From Halomonas denitrificans (GTDB lineage: Bacteria > Pseudomonadota > Gammaproteobacteria > Xanthomonadales > Wenzhouxiangellaceae), in contig JAHVKF010000004.1 of the NCBI GenBank assembly GCA_019800895.1, positions 96,888 to 160,887 of the forward strand: a stretch of DNA of 64,000 nucleotides, in the 5' to 3' direction. A program made the position numbers and the translations under genes. Of the stretch, positions 57,601 to 64,000 are shown in pieces. The notes below the pieces were generated by a model. The model saw nothing but the letters and a program-made list of their open reading frames with translations. It did no database searches and was not told where the DNA came from. Position 1 is the stretch's first letter; each line of letters begins with the position of its first letter.

Positions 57601-60193
57601 CGGTCAGCAGACCCTGAACTTCCGCACTGCCGCCGGTGCCGTCTCTCCCGACGGCACCCTGCCGGCCGGTGCGGGCGTCAGCGCGGTATTCGATATCCCG
57701 CTGGCGGTCCTGCCGCCATCGCCGAACCCCTTGCCGAACACGGCCGACCTGGTCGGGGGCGATACGCTTCCGGGTGCGGACCCGGCGGCGCGCGACCTGC
57801 CGCCGGACGACGGGACGGCCAGCATCGCGGTGCCCGACCTGTCCCTGTCGAAGGACGACGCGCTGCAGGTCGATGCCGACGGCAGCGGCGACGTTTCGCC
57901 GGGCGACACGCTTCGCTACACGCTGGTCCTGCAGAACACCGGCGCGAGTGCTGCGTCGAATGTCGTGATCGACGATGTGCCGGACGCCAACAGCTCGCTG
58001 GTGGTCGGCAGCGTCACGACGTCCAGCGGCTCGGTCGCCGTCGGCAACACCGCCGGCGACACCGTGGTCCAGGTCTCGATCCCGAGCATCGCGGCCGGCG
58101 GATCGGCGACGATCACCTACGACACGGTGATCGATGATCCGTTGGCCCCGGGTGTGACCGAAGTGGTCAACCAGGCGACCTTCGACAGCGACGAGCTGCC
58201 GCCCGGCGTCAGCGACGATCCGGATCCGCCCGGCGCCGACGACCCCACGGTGGTCCCGGTCAACGCACAACCGGACCTGACGCTGGTCAAGGACGACGGC
58301 GGTGTCAGCACCGTGCCCGGCGGCACCGTGGTCTATACGCTCGACTACGCCAACGTCGGCAATCAGGACGCCACGGGCGTCGTGCTGACCGACACGGTCC
58401 CCGTCGGCACGGTCTTCGCGGTCGGTGCCAGCACGCCGGGCTGGTCCTGCGTGCCCGACGGGTCCGCGGGCAGCGCCTGTACCCTGGCGATCGGGCCGCT
58501 CGCGGCCGGGGCCAACGGCTCGGCACTGTTCGCAGTGACCGTGGACGATCCGGCACCGCCGGGCCTGGACCAGATCGACAACACTGCCGCGGTCGGCGAC
58601 GACGGCGCGAACGGCGCCGACCCGACTCCGGCCGACAACACGGACGGGGATACCACGCCCCTGGACGCCACGCCGGACCTGACGCTGGTCAAGGACGACG
58701 GGGGTGCGATCGGTGTACCGGACGGCGTGGTCGTCTACGCGCTGGACTTCCAGAACGTCGGCAACCAGGACGCCACCGGGGTCGTGATCACCGATACGGT
58801 GCCGGCCAACACGTCCTTCGAAGCCGGATCGAGCACGGCGGGCTGGACGTGCGTGCCCGACGGGTCGGCCGGAAGCAGCTGCTCCTTCGCGGTGGGTACT
58901 GTGCCCGCCGGTTCGGGCGGCAGCGTCGCGTTCGGCGTCCGTATCGACGATCCGCTGCCGGTAGCCGTCAACCAGGTCGACAACACGGCCTCGGTTGCCG
59001 ACGACGGCAGCAACGGTCCGGATCCGACGCCCGGCGACAACGACGACAGCGACACCACGCCGGTCGACAACAACCCGGCACTGGTGGTCGACAAGGTGCT
59101 GACGTCGGCGCCGGACCCGATCGAGGTCGGCAGCGTGCTCGAGTACGCCGTTACCGTGACCAACACGGGCAACGCGACGCTGACCAACGTGACCATCGTC
59201 GACGACCTGATCACGCCGACCGGCGGCAGCGCGCCCTGCGCATCGGTCGCTCCGGGCGGTACCTGCACGTTGATCGGCGAATACGTCGTCACCCAGGCCG
59301 ACATCGACAACGGAAGCGTGGTCAACAATGCCACCGGCGATTCGGACCAGACGCCTCCGGGCAGCGACCAGGTCGTGGTGCCGATCGATCAGAATCCGCT
59401 TCTGGACCTGGTCAAGACCGCGAACGTCAACGACCCGAACGGCAACGGTCAGATCGATGTCGGTGAAGTCATCGACTACACCCTGACCGCGACCAACGCG
59501 GGCAACGTGACGCTGACCAACGTGACGATCGTCGACAGCCTGCTGCCGACGCTGGCCTGCGTCCCGGCCCAGCCGGCCACGCTGGCGCCGACCGAGGCGC
59601 TGGTCTGCACCGGCAGTTACACGGTGACCCAGGCCGACGTCGATGCCGGCGAAGTGATCAACGATGCAACGGCCGACAGCGACCAGACCCCGCCGACCTC
59701 GACCCAGGTGATCGTGCCGATCCAGCAGGATCCGGCGATCGACCTGGTCAAGGATGCGGTGTTGAACGACACCAACGGCAACGGCCTCGGTGATGCCGGC
59801 GAAACGGTCGACTACACGCTGACCGCGACCAACGTCGGCAACGTCACCCTGGCCGATGTCGAGATCGTCGACAGCCTGATCGACACGCTGGCCTGCACGC
59901 CGGCCCAGCCGACCACGCTGGCTCCGGGCGAGGTGCTCGTCTGCACCGGCAGCATCGAGATCACGCCGGTCCTGCTGCGACAGGGCGTACTGCAGAACTT
60001 CGCCACCGCGATCGGAACCGGTCCGGGAGGCGGCGCCGTGGATGATGGCGACAGCGCGGTTACGCTGCTGAACATGCCGATCGCGGTGCCGACGATGCAG
60101 CGGTGGGGCGTCGTTGCGCTGGCGCTGATCCTGCTGCTGGCGGGCGTCGCGGCGTCGCGAGAGCGCCTCCGCGGAGCGCATCGTTCCGCCTGA
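51626..60193 (+). CDS. Giant secreted DUF11-repeat protein with IPTL-CTERM sorting signal
   Basis: 2855 aa. ATG 51626 is chosen because an upstream in-frame ATG (51590) lies inside the sigma-54 promoter and because 51626 opens a clean signal peptide (NGLLALGLLPILAVLPSAALAQ). About 18 beta-sandwich modules of 105-190 aa follow, each starting with a hydrophobic-Lys strand (VTKG, VVKSG, LTLVKDDGG) and containing DTLP or DxVP and TNTA or VNNAT motifs of DUF11/isopeptide-type repeats. Four modules carry a distinct (D/S)TSxPxTG...FPEG motif near residues 797, 1148, 1451 and 1760. The end, VPTMQRWG (2821-2828) plus a hydrophobic helix and Arg, is an IPTL-CTERM exosortase H signal. Composition is very acidic with few Lys. 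A cell-surface adhesin or matrix role is inferred. Confidence 0.88.
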   Translation: MPSTSTCRFVRNGLLALGLLPILAVLPSAALAQTPNVNENVPAESFLGESFCFQANFTNTGSPGYGPYLRLDLPPGLNFISADVFGAGSVIDVGTFPAAPGNQLTDPLINQPVTGTEGHSLRILEFPVGSVVAGGPPLPVDICLEIDPSATVGSPLPVSLTPVYEFGDTATGDNGPIIGTEVIGPVTPTVLLFDKTDSAPESERPPGTSWPYDYTLTVDIANTATIQPLTIRDQLPADFQFIGSVNVTGGSGCSVTQTPSLASPGGSLEVTCSGATVGTTSGSDVQVTYSGYIVDILDETFCDVRSQVNDASVQASYVPPSGPAQALPAATADTTVSAEHVVVQKGASPGQGVPGDAVRYTLSFQVTDSGDADALVVTDLIPDGIDFVGHDDLVVNGGSVPITPTVTVNGDFTTTVVYDIGAAAGTLGRGTSISLTYDAQIRQDYQNTGEPVLSSDALPNTVDMDYSLVQGANSCNNGSGASVGIIPVGLTKEIVNPQPFYVPGEVVQFRLTKQVPAGDTSAIRFEDYLPLPVFDVTDVNLTFGNDVVYGPDDTAGLTPTGISINAAQNALFIDWPDLTSTTGETIQVDLFVTVTDDPFADGLFLTNILLARSENTPGAVAVGTGPVNFNVGAPSMRVTKGVSGTDGNGTISPPPASQPVDGDLVGADASDRITYVITAENVGSAQAFDVTILDAGAPELTNCTLVSVTDGTGAPLAFSGTLAGGLQLTDPLAASGGSGPPFGADTALVTQDCEVVGTVAPSTTITNTARMDWASQPGAPAFPFQEDQARVTTAPPAASKYFISSSEPGTSDGASPPRAAIGEIVRYRLAARIPEGEIASLDLRDLLPTGLRFVDDGTARATFVSNGGGMSASGFPVGNVNGASGDPGSVSSAAVATAIPPANVLGGPFGDGTDPIFSFGDVQNADDDVDDEFLLVEFNALVLNSTGNQQGVTRNNSFQIRSGGSPIAANAPNVAVRIAEPAIAFAKSASPTTGDAGDVIAFTIDIANAAGSNVSPAHEFRLTDSLPSGLAGVSNLTVTPSACPGLTTIDNTVGDDIDITFDEVAPGCSIQVTFDATLTNGVAPGTTVTNVANAVWTSLPAAGTAPNPTGSIVPGGPGAADGERDGSGGVNDYSASDPAPVSIPGVGIVKSVIATSEAQTGDSRFRAGVEDLVIGEQATFEIVATLPEGTTPQVVLTDTLPFTNGVMRIDAARVLPIGSNLTADDPSPPAVISDAQLGDGIADTVSFDFGQVANAPDGVVDAGDRIVIEVDATLVDVPANANGDPLTNTALVQFGPGLNASANAGIDVVEPILTVVKSGSITSGDAGDTVLYSVSIQHSGSSAADAQDVVLQDVLPADLTLNVGSITQTSGSPPFATNTSSGNTVALGWTDIPVGEIIVIEYSATLDPTVSPGETLTNTADVSWTSAVGANADERTNSANDDHQILVTEPGLVKQVFDTSEPSTGNGEFGAPDDLTIGEQVTYRFTVQFPEGTSESAVVTDQLPTGSSVLELLSSRVVSVGANLSGAGLPEVNDPGTPSDMDGDTIDDRATWTLGDVLNTADGVTDADDEMVFEVIAVVLDVAANQSGDVDQLNEATLSTTSSTVSGVAPVDLVAPSVALTKTVTDPADGFVDAGDTVTARLVVTHTPASTADAFNVTITDTLPTGLSWGGDGSVVSDCPGLITDSSGAPVIAFDVPVLDQATATCFIEYQFTVDNTVSPGDTLVNMAELLYDSQPVFVAGQTRQGADSDTAEVTVIAPTLVKVAVDTSQPDTGMAQNDPALLDLTVGETVTYELTLVFPEGVTNSAELVDFLPASAAGVVEAIGATVTLVGGNITTTLPGTPVFEDNQLGDGLDDTVRFQFGDVTNAPDGIDSPADRIVVEIVGRVVDVGANVDGTLLTNRGVFTFVGDSLEDTADVEVVEPAVALDKTMTLQNDGVVRIALSLDNSGTAPAYDLDVSDVFDEADWDLSGFSPVSVPAGFELVLSPDTPAVGQQTLNFRTAAGAVSPDGTLPAGAGVSAVFDIPLAVLPPSPNPLPNTADLVGGDTLPGADPAARDLPPDDGTASIAVPDLSLSKDDALQVDADGSGDVSPGDTLRYTLVLQNTGASAASNVVIDDVPDANSSLVVGSVTTSSGSVAVGNTAGDTVVQVSIPSIAAGGSATITYDTVIDDPLAPGVTEVVNQATFDSDELPPGVSDDPDPPGADDPTVVPVNAQPDLTLVKDDGGVSTVPGGTVVYTLDYANVGNQDATGVVLTDTVPVGTVFAVGASTPGWSCVPDGSAGSACTLAIGPLAAGANGSALFAVTVDDPAPPGLDQIDNTAAVGDDGANGADPTPADNTDGDTTPLDATPDLTLVKDDGGAIGVPDGVVVYALDFQNVGNQDATGVVITDTVPANTSFEAGSSTAGWTCVPDGSAGSSCSFAVGTVPAGSGGSVAFGVRIDDPLPVAVNQVDNTASVADDGSNGPDPTPGDNDDSDTTPVDNNPALVVDKVLTSAPDPIEVGSVLEYAVTVTNTGNATLTNVTIVDDLITPTGGSAPCASVAPGGTCTLIGEYVVTQADIDNGSVVNNATGDSDQTPPGSDQVVVPIDQNPLLDLVKTANVNDPNGNGQIDVGEVIDYTLTATNAGNVTLTNVTIVDSLLPTLACVPAQPATLAPTEALVCTGSYTVTQADVDAGEVINDATADSDQTPPTSTQVIVPIQQDPAIDLVKDAVLNDTNGNGLGDAGETVDYTLTATNVGNVTLADVEIVDSLIDTLACTPAQPTTLAPGEVLVCTGSIEITPVLLRQGVLQNFATAIGTGPGGGAVDDGDSAVTLLNMPIAVPTMQRWGVVALALILLLAGVAASRERLRGAHRSA
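60086..60190 (+). other. IPTL-CTERM sorting signal of the giant protein
   Basis: Codes for VPTMQRWGVVALALILLLAG followed by ASRERLRG: the IPTxxxWG-like motif, a single membrane helix and a basic tail, in the order recognised by exosortase H (established for the IPTL-CTERM family). Val replaces the more usual Ile. Cleavage would release the protein from the inner membrane for surface attachment. Confidence 0.8.
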
Positions 60194-60229
60194 CGCTCGG
60201 TCGACCGGCCGAGGGTCGTTCCACCCCCG

Positions 60230-60261
60230 ACGCGCCGGCCCCGGGCCGGCGCGTTTCGATT
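60230..60261 (+). terminator. Intrinsic terminator of the giant surface-protein gene
   Basis: Perfect 11-bp stem ACGCGCCGGCC / GGCCGGCGCGT with a CCG loop, then TTCGATT. It lies 36 bases after the stop and separates the sigma-54-driven gene from the next unit. Confidence 0.8.
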
Positions 60262-60433
60262 GACTGCTTTCGTTCCGGTTCCGGTTGGCCCCGCTCCGAT
60301 CGCCGCACGAGGCCGCCTGCGAAGGCCTGCGACTGACCCAACTCGCCCCTGTCGCCGAACGCTTGACGGTGATACGCGTCACAAAACTGGGTCCCGATAT
60401 GCTACGGACATCATCATTCGGTTCAGAAATGGC

Positions 60434-60461
60434 TGGACATCTCTCGCCTTGACGCTATACT
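60434..60461 (+). promoter_or_regulatory. Sigma-70-type promoter for the second DUF11 unit
   Basis: TGGACA (60434-60439) and TATACT (60456-60461) with a 16-base spacer, each five of six to consensus. The start would be near 60468, giving a leader of about 235 bases. Confidence 0.55.
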
Positions 60462-60704
60462 CCTTTCCCGTCGCAGGGCGCAAAGCCCGGCACTTCCCGG
60501 GTACCGGAACGTGCCGACCGTCACGCGACCAAAGGGGTTTCGGGGAATTCATCGAGTTGTTGGCATCCAGCCGACGCGTTGTTTTGCGTCGGTTCCATGA
60601 ACCGTGGTCGATCGCACGCCGGCATGAGGCACGCCGGACGGGGTCGACCAGCGGCAAGCCGGATTCCGACCCGGCGCCGCGTTCGAACCGGAGCCAACAG
60701 ACCG

Positions 60705-62651
60705 ATGCCGTACCTGCCGTCCCGACGACCGTTTTCCGGCCCGAGATCCCACGTTCGCCCACGGGGCCGGACGCCCGGGTTCCTGGTCTCGCTTCTTGCG
60801 GCCGCCCTGCTGCTCCCCGGACTGGTCCATGCCCAGAACCGGTGCGCGACGCCGGGAGCCGATGGGAACCTGTCGCTGGCGGGGGTCGTGAATACCTACT
60901 ACACGCCGTCGGCCGGCAGCTACGGTCCGGCATCGACGAGCATTCCGCTGTCCAGCCCCCGGGGCGCTGCGGCCCCGATTGCCGCGGGCGACCTCGTGCT
61001 GGTCATCCAGATGCAGTGCGCCAACATCAACAGCAGCGACTCGCTGCTCTACGGCAACGGCGCGGCGGGTGAGCCGGCCAGCGGGTTCACGGACCCGGCC
61101 TCCGGTTGCATCGCCGGTCGCCACGAGTTCGTTCGGGCCGGTCCCGGGAGCAGCGCCTCGCTGCTGAATCTCTCGGCAACGCCCCTCACGTTGTCCTATC
61201 AGCAGGCGGCGGCGACCCCGACCCAGGGTCGGCGGACGTTCCAGGTCGTGCGCGTTCCGCAGGCGCTGAATGCAATCCTGACCGGCAACGTGACTGCGCT
61301 GGAGTGGGACGGCTTCTCGGGCGGCATCGTCGCGATCGACGCCGCATTCGGCTTCGACTTCAACGGCTTTGCCGTCCGGGCCGACGGCGCAGGATTCCGC
61401 GGCGGGGCCGGCGACGTGCGCGCCACGAACGACGCGGTCCAGCGCTTCCGCTGGGACGACCCGACCCGTCATGGCAGCAAGGGCGAGGGCATTGCAGGCA
61501 CGCCGAGACTGCTGAGCACGAAGCGGACCGCAACCGATGGCGCGACCGCAGCCATCATCGACCTCGGTGCCGGGTGGGGCGGCTACCCGACCGGTACCGC
61601 GACGTCGGGCAACAACGCCCGCGGCGCGCCTGGCAATGCCGGCGGCGGCGGGGCGTTCTGGAACGGGAGCTCGGACAACGGCGGTGGCGGTGGCGGCGGC
61701 AATGCCGGGGCCGGCGGTCGCGGCGCGGCGGGCTGGCGCAGTGCCGGCTATGCCGGGATCCTGCCCGACTACAGCAACATGACCGACAAGAAGTGGGGCT
61801 TCGGCGGCGCTTCCGTACCGGCCTCGATCTCGCGATTGGTGCTCGGCGGCGGCGGTGGTGCCGGCGACAACAACAACAACAGCACGGCGGTCCAGTCCAG
61901 CGCGGCGGCCGGCGGCGGAATCGTGATGATCCGTGCCGGCACGCTGTCCGGAACGGGGGTCGTCTCGGCCCGTGGCGGTCGCGCCACCGACAACCCGCTC
62001 AACGACGGCGCCGGCGGCGGCGGCGCCGGAGGCAGCATCGCGGTGATCGCAAGCACATGGTCGGCCACGCTCGATGTGCGAGCGGACGGGGGACGCGGTG
62101 GCGACGCCTGGGCAACCGGAGCGTCCGCGCACGGCTCCGGCGGCGGCGGTGGAGGCGGCTTCGTCGTGACCAGCGCTGCGCCGGCATCGGTCAACGTCGC
62201 GGGCGGCCCGCCGGGCGTCACCACGACGGCGGATTCGCCGCCGGGTGGGCCGACCCACGGCGCGCGTCCCGGTGCAGCCGGGATGGCGGTGGTCATCGCC
62301 CCGGGGACCGACGGGCCGGGCGGCAACGCGGGCCGGGCCTGCCGGGCGGATCTCGCGATCGACAAGTCGAACCCGACCTCGCCGTTCATCTCGGGCCAGA
62401 CCACCACCTACACCATCGTGGTGACCAACAACGGGCCGCAGGCGGCCGGCGGTGCTGTGGTCACGGACACACCATCGGCCGGCCTTGTCCTGAACAGCGT
62501 GAGCTGTTCGGCGTCGGGCGGCGCCGTCTGCCCCGCAGGGCCGATCACCGTGGGTGATCTGACCGGTCCGGGGGTGGTCATTCCGACCTTCCCGGTCGGC
62601 TCCTCGGTGACGTTCACCGTCCAGGCCACCGTTACCGCGAGCGGGACATGA
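60705..62651 (+). CDS. Secreted glycine-rich protein with truncated C-terminal DUF11 domain
   Basis: 648 aa from ATG 60705, which starts a signal peptide (FLVSLLAAALLLPGLVHAQ, ending near residue 45). An N-terminal domain (about 46-200) is followed by a Gly/Asn/Ala-rich region (about 300-530) with runs such as GGGGGGGNAGAGGRG, typical of surface beta-rich proteins. The last 100 residues begin a DUF11 module (IDKSNPTSPFISGQTTTYTIVVTNNGP) but stop at VQATVTASGT, before the final TNTA strand. No sorting signal is present. The stop overlaps the next ATG (ATGA), so the two genes are translationally coupled. Confidence 0.8.
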   Translation: MPYLPSRRPFSGPRSHVRPRGRTPGFLVSLLAAALLLPGLVHAQNRCATPGADGNLSLAGVVNTYYTPSAGSYGPASTSIPLSSPRGAAAPIAAGDLVLVIQMQCANINSSDSLLYGNGAAGEPASGFTDPASGCIAGRHEFVRAGPGSSASLLNLSATPLTLSYQQAAATPTQGRRTFQVVRVPQALNAILTGNVTALEWDGFSGGIVAIDAAFGFDFNGFAVRADGAGFRGGAGDVRATNDAVQRFRWDDPTRHGSKGEGIAGTPRLLSTKRTATDGATAAIIDLGAGWGGYPTGTATSGNNARGAPGNAGGGGAFWNGSSDNGGGGGGGNAGAGGRGAAGWRSAGYAGILPDYSNMTDKKWGFGGASVPASISRLVLGGGGGAGDNNNNSTAVQSSAAAGGGIVMIRAGTLSGTGVVSARGGRATDNPLNDGAGGGGAGGSIAVIASTWSATLDVRADGGRGGDAWATGASAHGSGGGGGGGFVVTSAAPASVNVAGGPPGVTTTADSPPGGPTHGARPGAAGMAVVIAPGTDGPGGNAGRACRADLAIDKSNPTSPFISGQTTTYTIVVTNNGPQAAGGAVVTDTPSAGLVLNSVSCSASGGAVCPAGPITVGDLTGPGVVIPTFPVGSSVTFTVQATVTASGT

Positions 62652-64000
62652 TCATGCAGACGACCAAGACGATGATTACCCGCGCCGCGGCCGCGACACT
62701 CTGGTTGACGCTGTTTGCCGCGACGGGCGCGCAGGCGCAGACGTCGGTCGACAACGAAGCGACGGTTTTCGCACCGCCGACGGTGATCGATACCGTGCCC
62801 GGCAACGACACGGACAACGTGACGACCCCGGTCGTGGCATTGACCCCATCGCTGACCATCTCCAAGACCCAGAGCGGTGGTCCTGCTCCGGTCACTGCCT
62901 CCGGCCAGGTCATCGATTACACGATCGTGGTCGAGAACACGGGCAACGTGACCCAGACCGGGGTCAGCGCCACCGACACGCTGCCCGACGGCAGTGCCGG
63001 AGTTCTGTCCGGACCGGTCGAGTCCATCTCGGCGAACGGGCAGCTGGACGTGGGCGAGACCTGGACGTACACCATCAGCTATACGGTCACCCAGGCGGAC
63101 ATCGACGCGGGCAGTGACCTCGTCAACACGGCGAGTGTCACCACGACGCAGGTCCCTGGACCGACCACGGACACGGCGACCACGCCGGTCAACGCGGCGG
63201 CGAGCCTGACGATCACCAAGACCCAGACGGGCGGCCCGAACCCGGTGACCGCCGCAGGGCAAGTCATCGACTACACGATCGTTGTCGAGAACACCGGTGC
63301 GGTCACGCAGACCGGCGTCAGCACCTCCGACACGCTGCCCGACGGCAGCGCAGGCACCCTGATCGGACCGACCGAGTCCATCTCGGCGAACGGTCAGCTG
63401 GACGTCGGTGAGACCTGGACCTACACGATCAGCTATACGGTCACGCAGGCGGACGTCGACGCCGGCAATGATCTCGTCAACACCGCTTCGGTGGCCACGA
63501 CGCAGGTTCCTGGCCCGACCACCGACACCGCGACGACGCCGGTCAATGCGGCGGCGAGCCTGACGATCACCAAGACCCAGACGGGCGGCCCGAACCCGGT
63601 CACCGCTGCTGGCCAGGTGATCGACTACACGATCGTCGTCGAGAACACCGGCAGCGTGACCCAGACCGGCGTCAGCACCTCCGACACGCTGCCCAACGGC
63701 AGCGCAGGCACCCTGATCGGACCGACCGAGTCCATCTCGGCGAACGGTCAGCTGGACGTCGGTGAGACCTGGACCTACACGATCAGCTACACGGTCAGCC
63801 AGGCGGACATCGACGCCGGCGCGGACCTGATCAACAGCGCATCGGTTGCGACCAACGAAGTGCCGGGCCCGACCACCGACACCGCGACCACGCCCGTCAA
63901 CGCCGCGGCGAGCCTGACGATCACCAAGACCCAGACGGGCGGCCCGAACCCGGTGACCGCCGCAGGGCAAGTCATCGACTACACGATCGTGGTCGAGAAC
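62648..64000 (+). CDS. Secreted protein of near-identical DUF11 repeats (partial, C-terminus off the right edge)
   Basis: 451 codons visible. ATG 62648 overlaps the previous stop; ATG 62654 is the alternative. A signal peptide ending GAQAQ (about residue 31) precedes an Asp/Val-rich segment, then copies of an exact 118-aa repeat starting (S/A)SLTI(S/T)KTQ(S/T)GGP. Each copy carries IDYTIVVENTG, DTLP(D/N)GSAG and SISANGQLDVGETWTYTIS. The repeats are much more alike than those of the giant protein upstream. Total length and any C-terminal anchor are beyond the window. Confidence 0.85.
   Translation, partial: MIMQTTKTMITRAAAATLWLTLFAATGAQAQTSVDNEATVFAPPTVIDTVPGNDTDNVTTPVVALTPSLTISKTQSGGPAPVTASGQVIDYTIVVENTGNVTQTGVSATDTLPDGSAGVLSGPVESISANGQLDVGETWTYTISYTVTQADIDAGSDLVNTASVTTTQVPGPTTDTATTPVNAAASLTITKTQTGGPNPVTAAGQVIDYTIVVENTGAVTQTGVSTSDTLPDGSAGTLIGPTESISANGQLDVGETWTYTISYTVTQADVDAGNDLVNTASVATTQVPGPTTDTATTPVNAAASLTITKTQTGGPNPVTAAGQVIDYTIVVENTGSVTQTGVSTSDTLPNGSAGTLIGPTESISANGQLDVGETWTYTISYTVSQADIDAGADLINSASVATNEVPGPTTDTATTPVNAAASLTITKTQTGGPNPVTAAGQVIDYTIVVEN
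62849..64000 (+). repeat. 354-bp tandem repeats within the last gene
   Basis: Repeat starts lie at 62849, 63203, 63557 and 63911, exactly 354 bases (118 codons) apart; the fourth is cut by the window edge. Copies two to four are almost identical over long stretches, while copy one has drifted more. This indicates recent duplication or gene conversion and makes copy number likely to vary, and it may also be collapsed in short-read assemblies. Confidence 0.95.

Larger units (their letters stand above)
60194..60704. other. Region between the giant gene and the next secreted-protein gene
   Basis: 511 bases. It holds a strong terminator (60230-60261), a short inverted repeat GTGA-TACGCG-TCAC (60370-60383) and a sigma-70-like promoter (60434-60461). 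The remaining 240 bases form a long leader before ATG 60705; no open frame in it has a ribosome site. No sigma-54 site is seen here. Confidence 0.6.

Noticed and set aside
52328..60382. Two huge minus-strand open frames (over 1200 codons each) opposite the giant DUF11 gene
   Set aside because: They are antisense shadows caused by biased third positions, rich in Arg, Gly, Asp and Val with no signal peptide or fold, and show the sense repeat periodicity.

Overview
The window is GC-rich (roughly two thirds G+C by eye) and densely coding. It reads like the chromosome of a gammaproteobacterium near the Xanthomonadales/Chromatiales border, for example a Wenzhouxiangella-like lineage. The supports are a pepA-holC-valS operon divergent from lptFG, a type II secretion operon in the Xanthomonas xps order (E-F-G-H-I-J-K-L-M-N-D), a TonB2-type DUF3450-ttpC-exbB-exbD-tonB-TPR operon, an rpoN-hpf-ptsN-hprK-rapZ-EIIA-HPr-EI regulatory PTS cluster, and an IPTL-CTERM (exosortase H type) surface protein. 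The lineage is inferred from gene content and order only.

Layout. 1-7820 (minus strand): Ser/Thr kinase with TPR tail (runs off the left edge), its ECF sigma factor, valS, holC, pepA. 8145-10800: lptF-lptG and a convergent RDD membrane protein. 11186-16369: TonB2-type energy-transduction operon. 16418-19227: a lysine-rich histone H1-like repeat protein, xerD and dsbC. 19536-24045: purL and a four-helix membrane protein resembling exosortase H-associated proteins. 24135-35143: complete type II secretion operon. 35210-39532: exported proteins and a periplasmic parvulin. 39929-42689: Wzm/Wzt polysaccharide exporter and one glycosyltransferase. 42750-49432: rpoN and the regulatory PTS. 49518-51473: acetoacetyl-CoA synthetase. 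51626-64000: three consecutive secreted DUF11-type genes, the first 2855 aa long and the last cut by the right edge.

Themes. Much of the window concerns the envelope and export: LPS transport (LptFG), polysaccharide export, TonB energisation, type II secretion, disulfide isomerisation (DsbC), parvulin folding, and very large secreted repeat proteins. The giant protein ends in a VPTxxxWG-helix-Arg sorting signal. Its gene is preceded by a perfect sigma-54 -24/-12 promoter and a palindromic upstream element, while rpoN lies about 8.8 kb upstream, which suggests RpoN-controlled surface protein production.

Most unusual signal. The histone-like KKKAS-repeat gene ends in a run of nine A containing the canonical A-AAA-AAG -1 slippery heptamer, seven bases before its stop. 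The -1 frame then stays open for 74 codons with normal codon usage and stops six bases before xerD. The gene may therefore make two products, a short basic protein and a longer form with a helical tail, through programmed frameshifting or transcript slippage. A homopolymer sequencing error is the main competing explanation.
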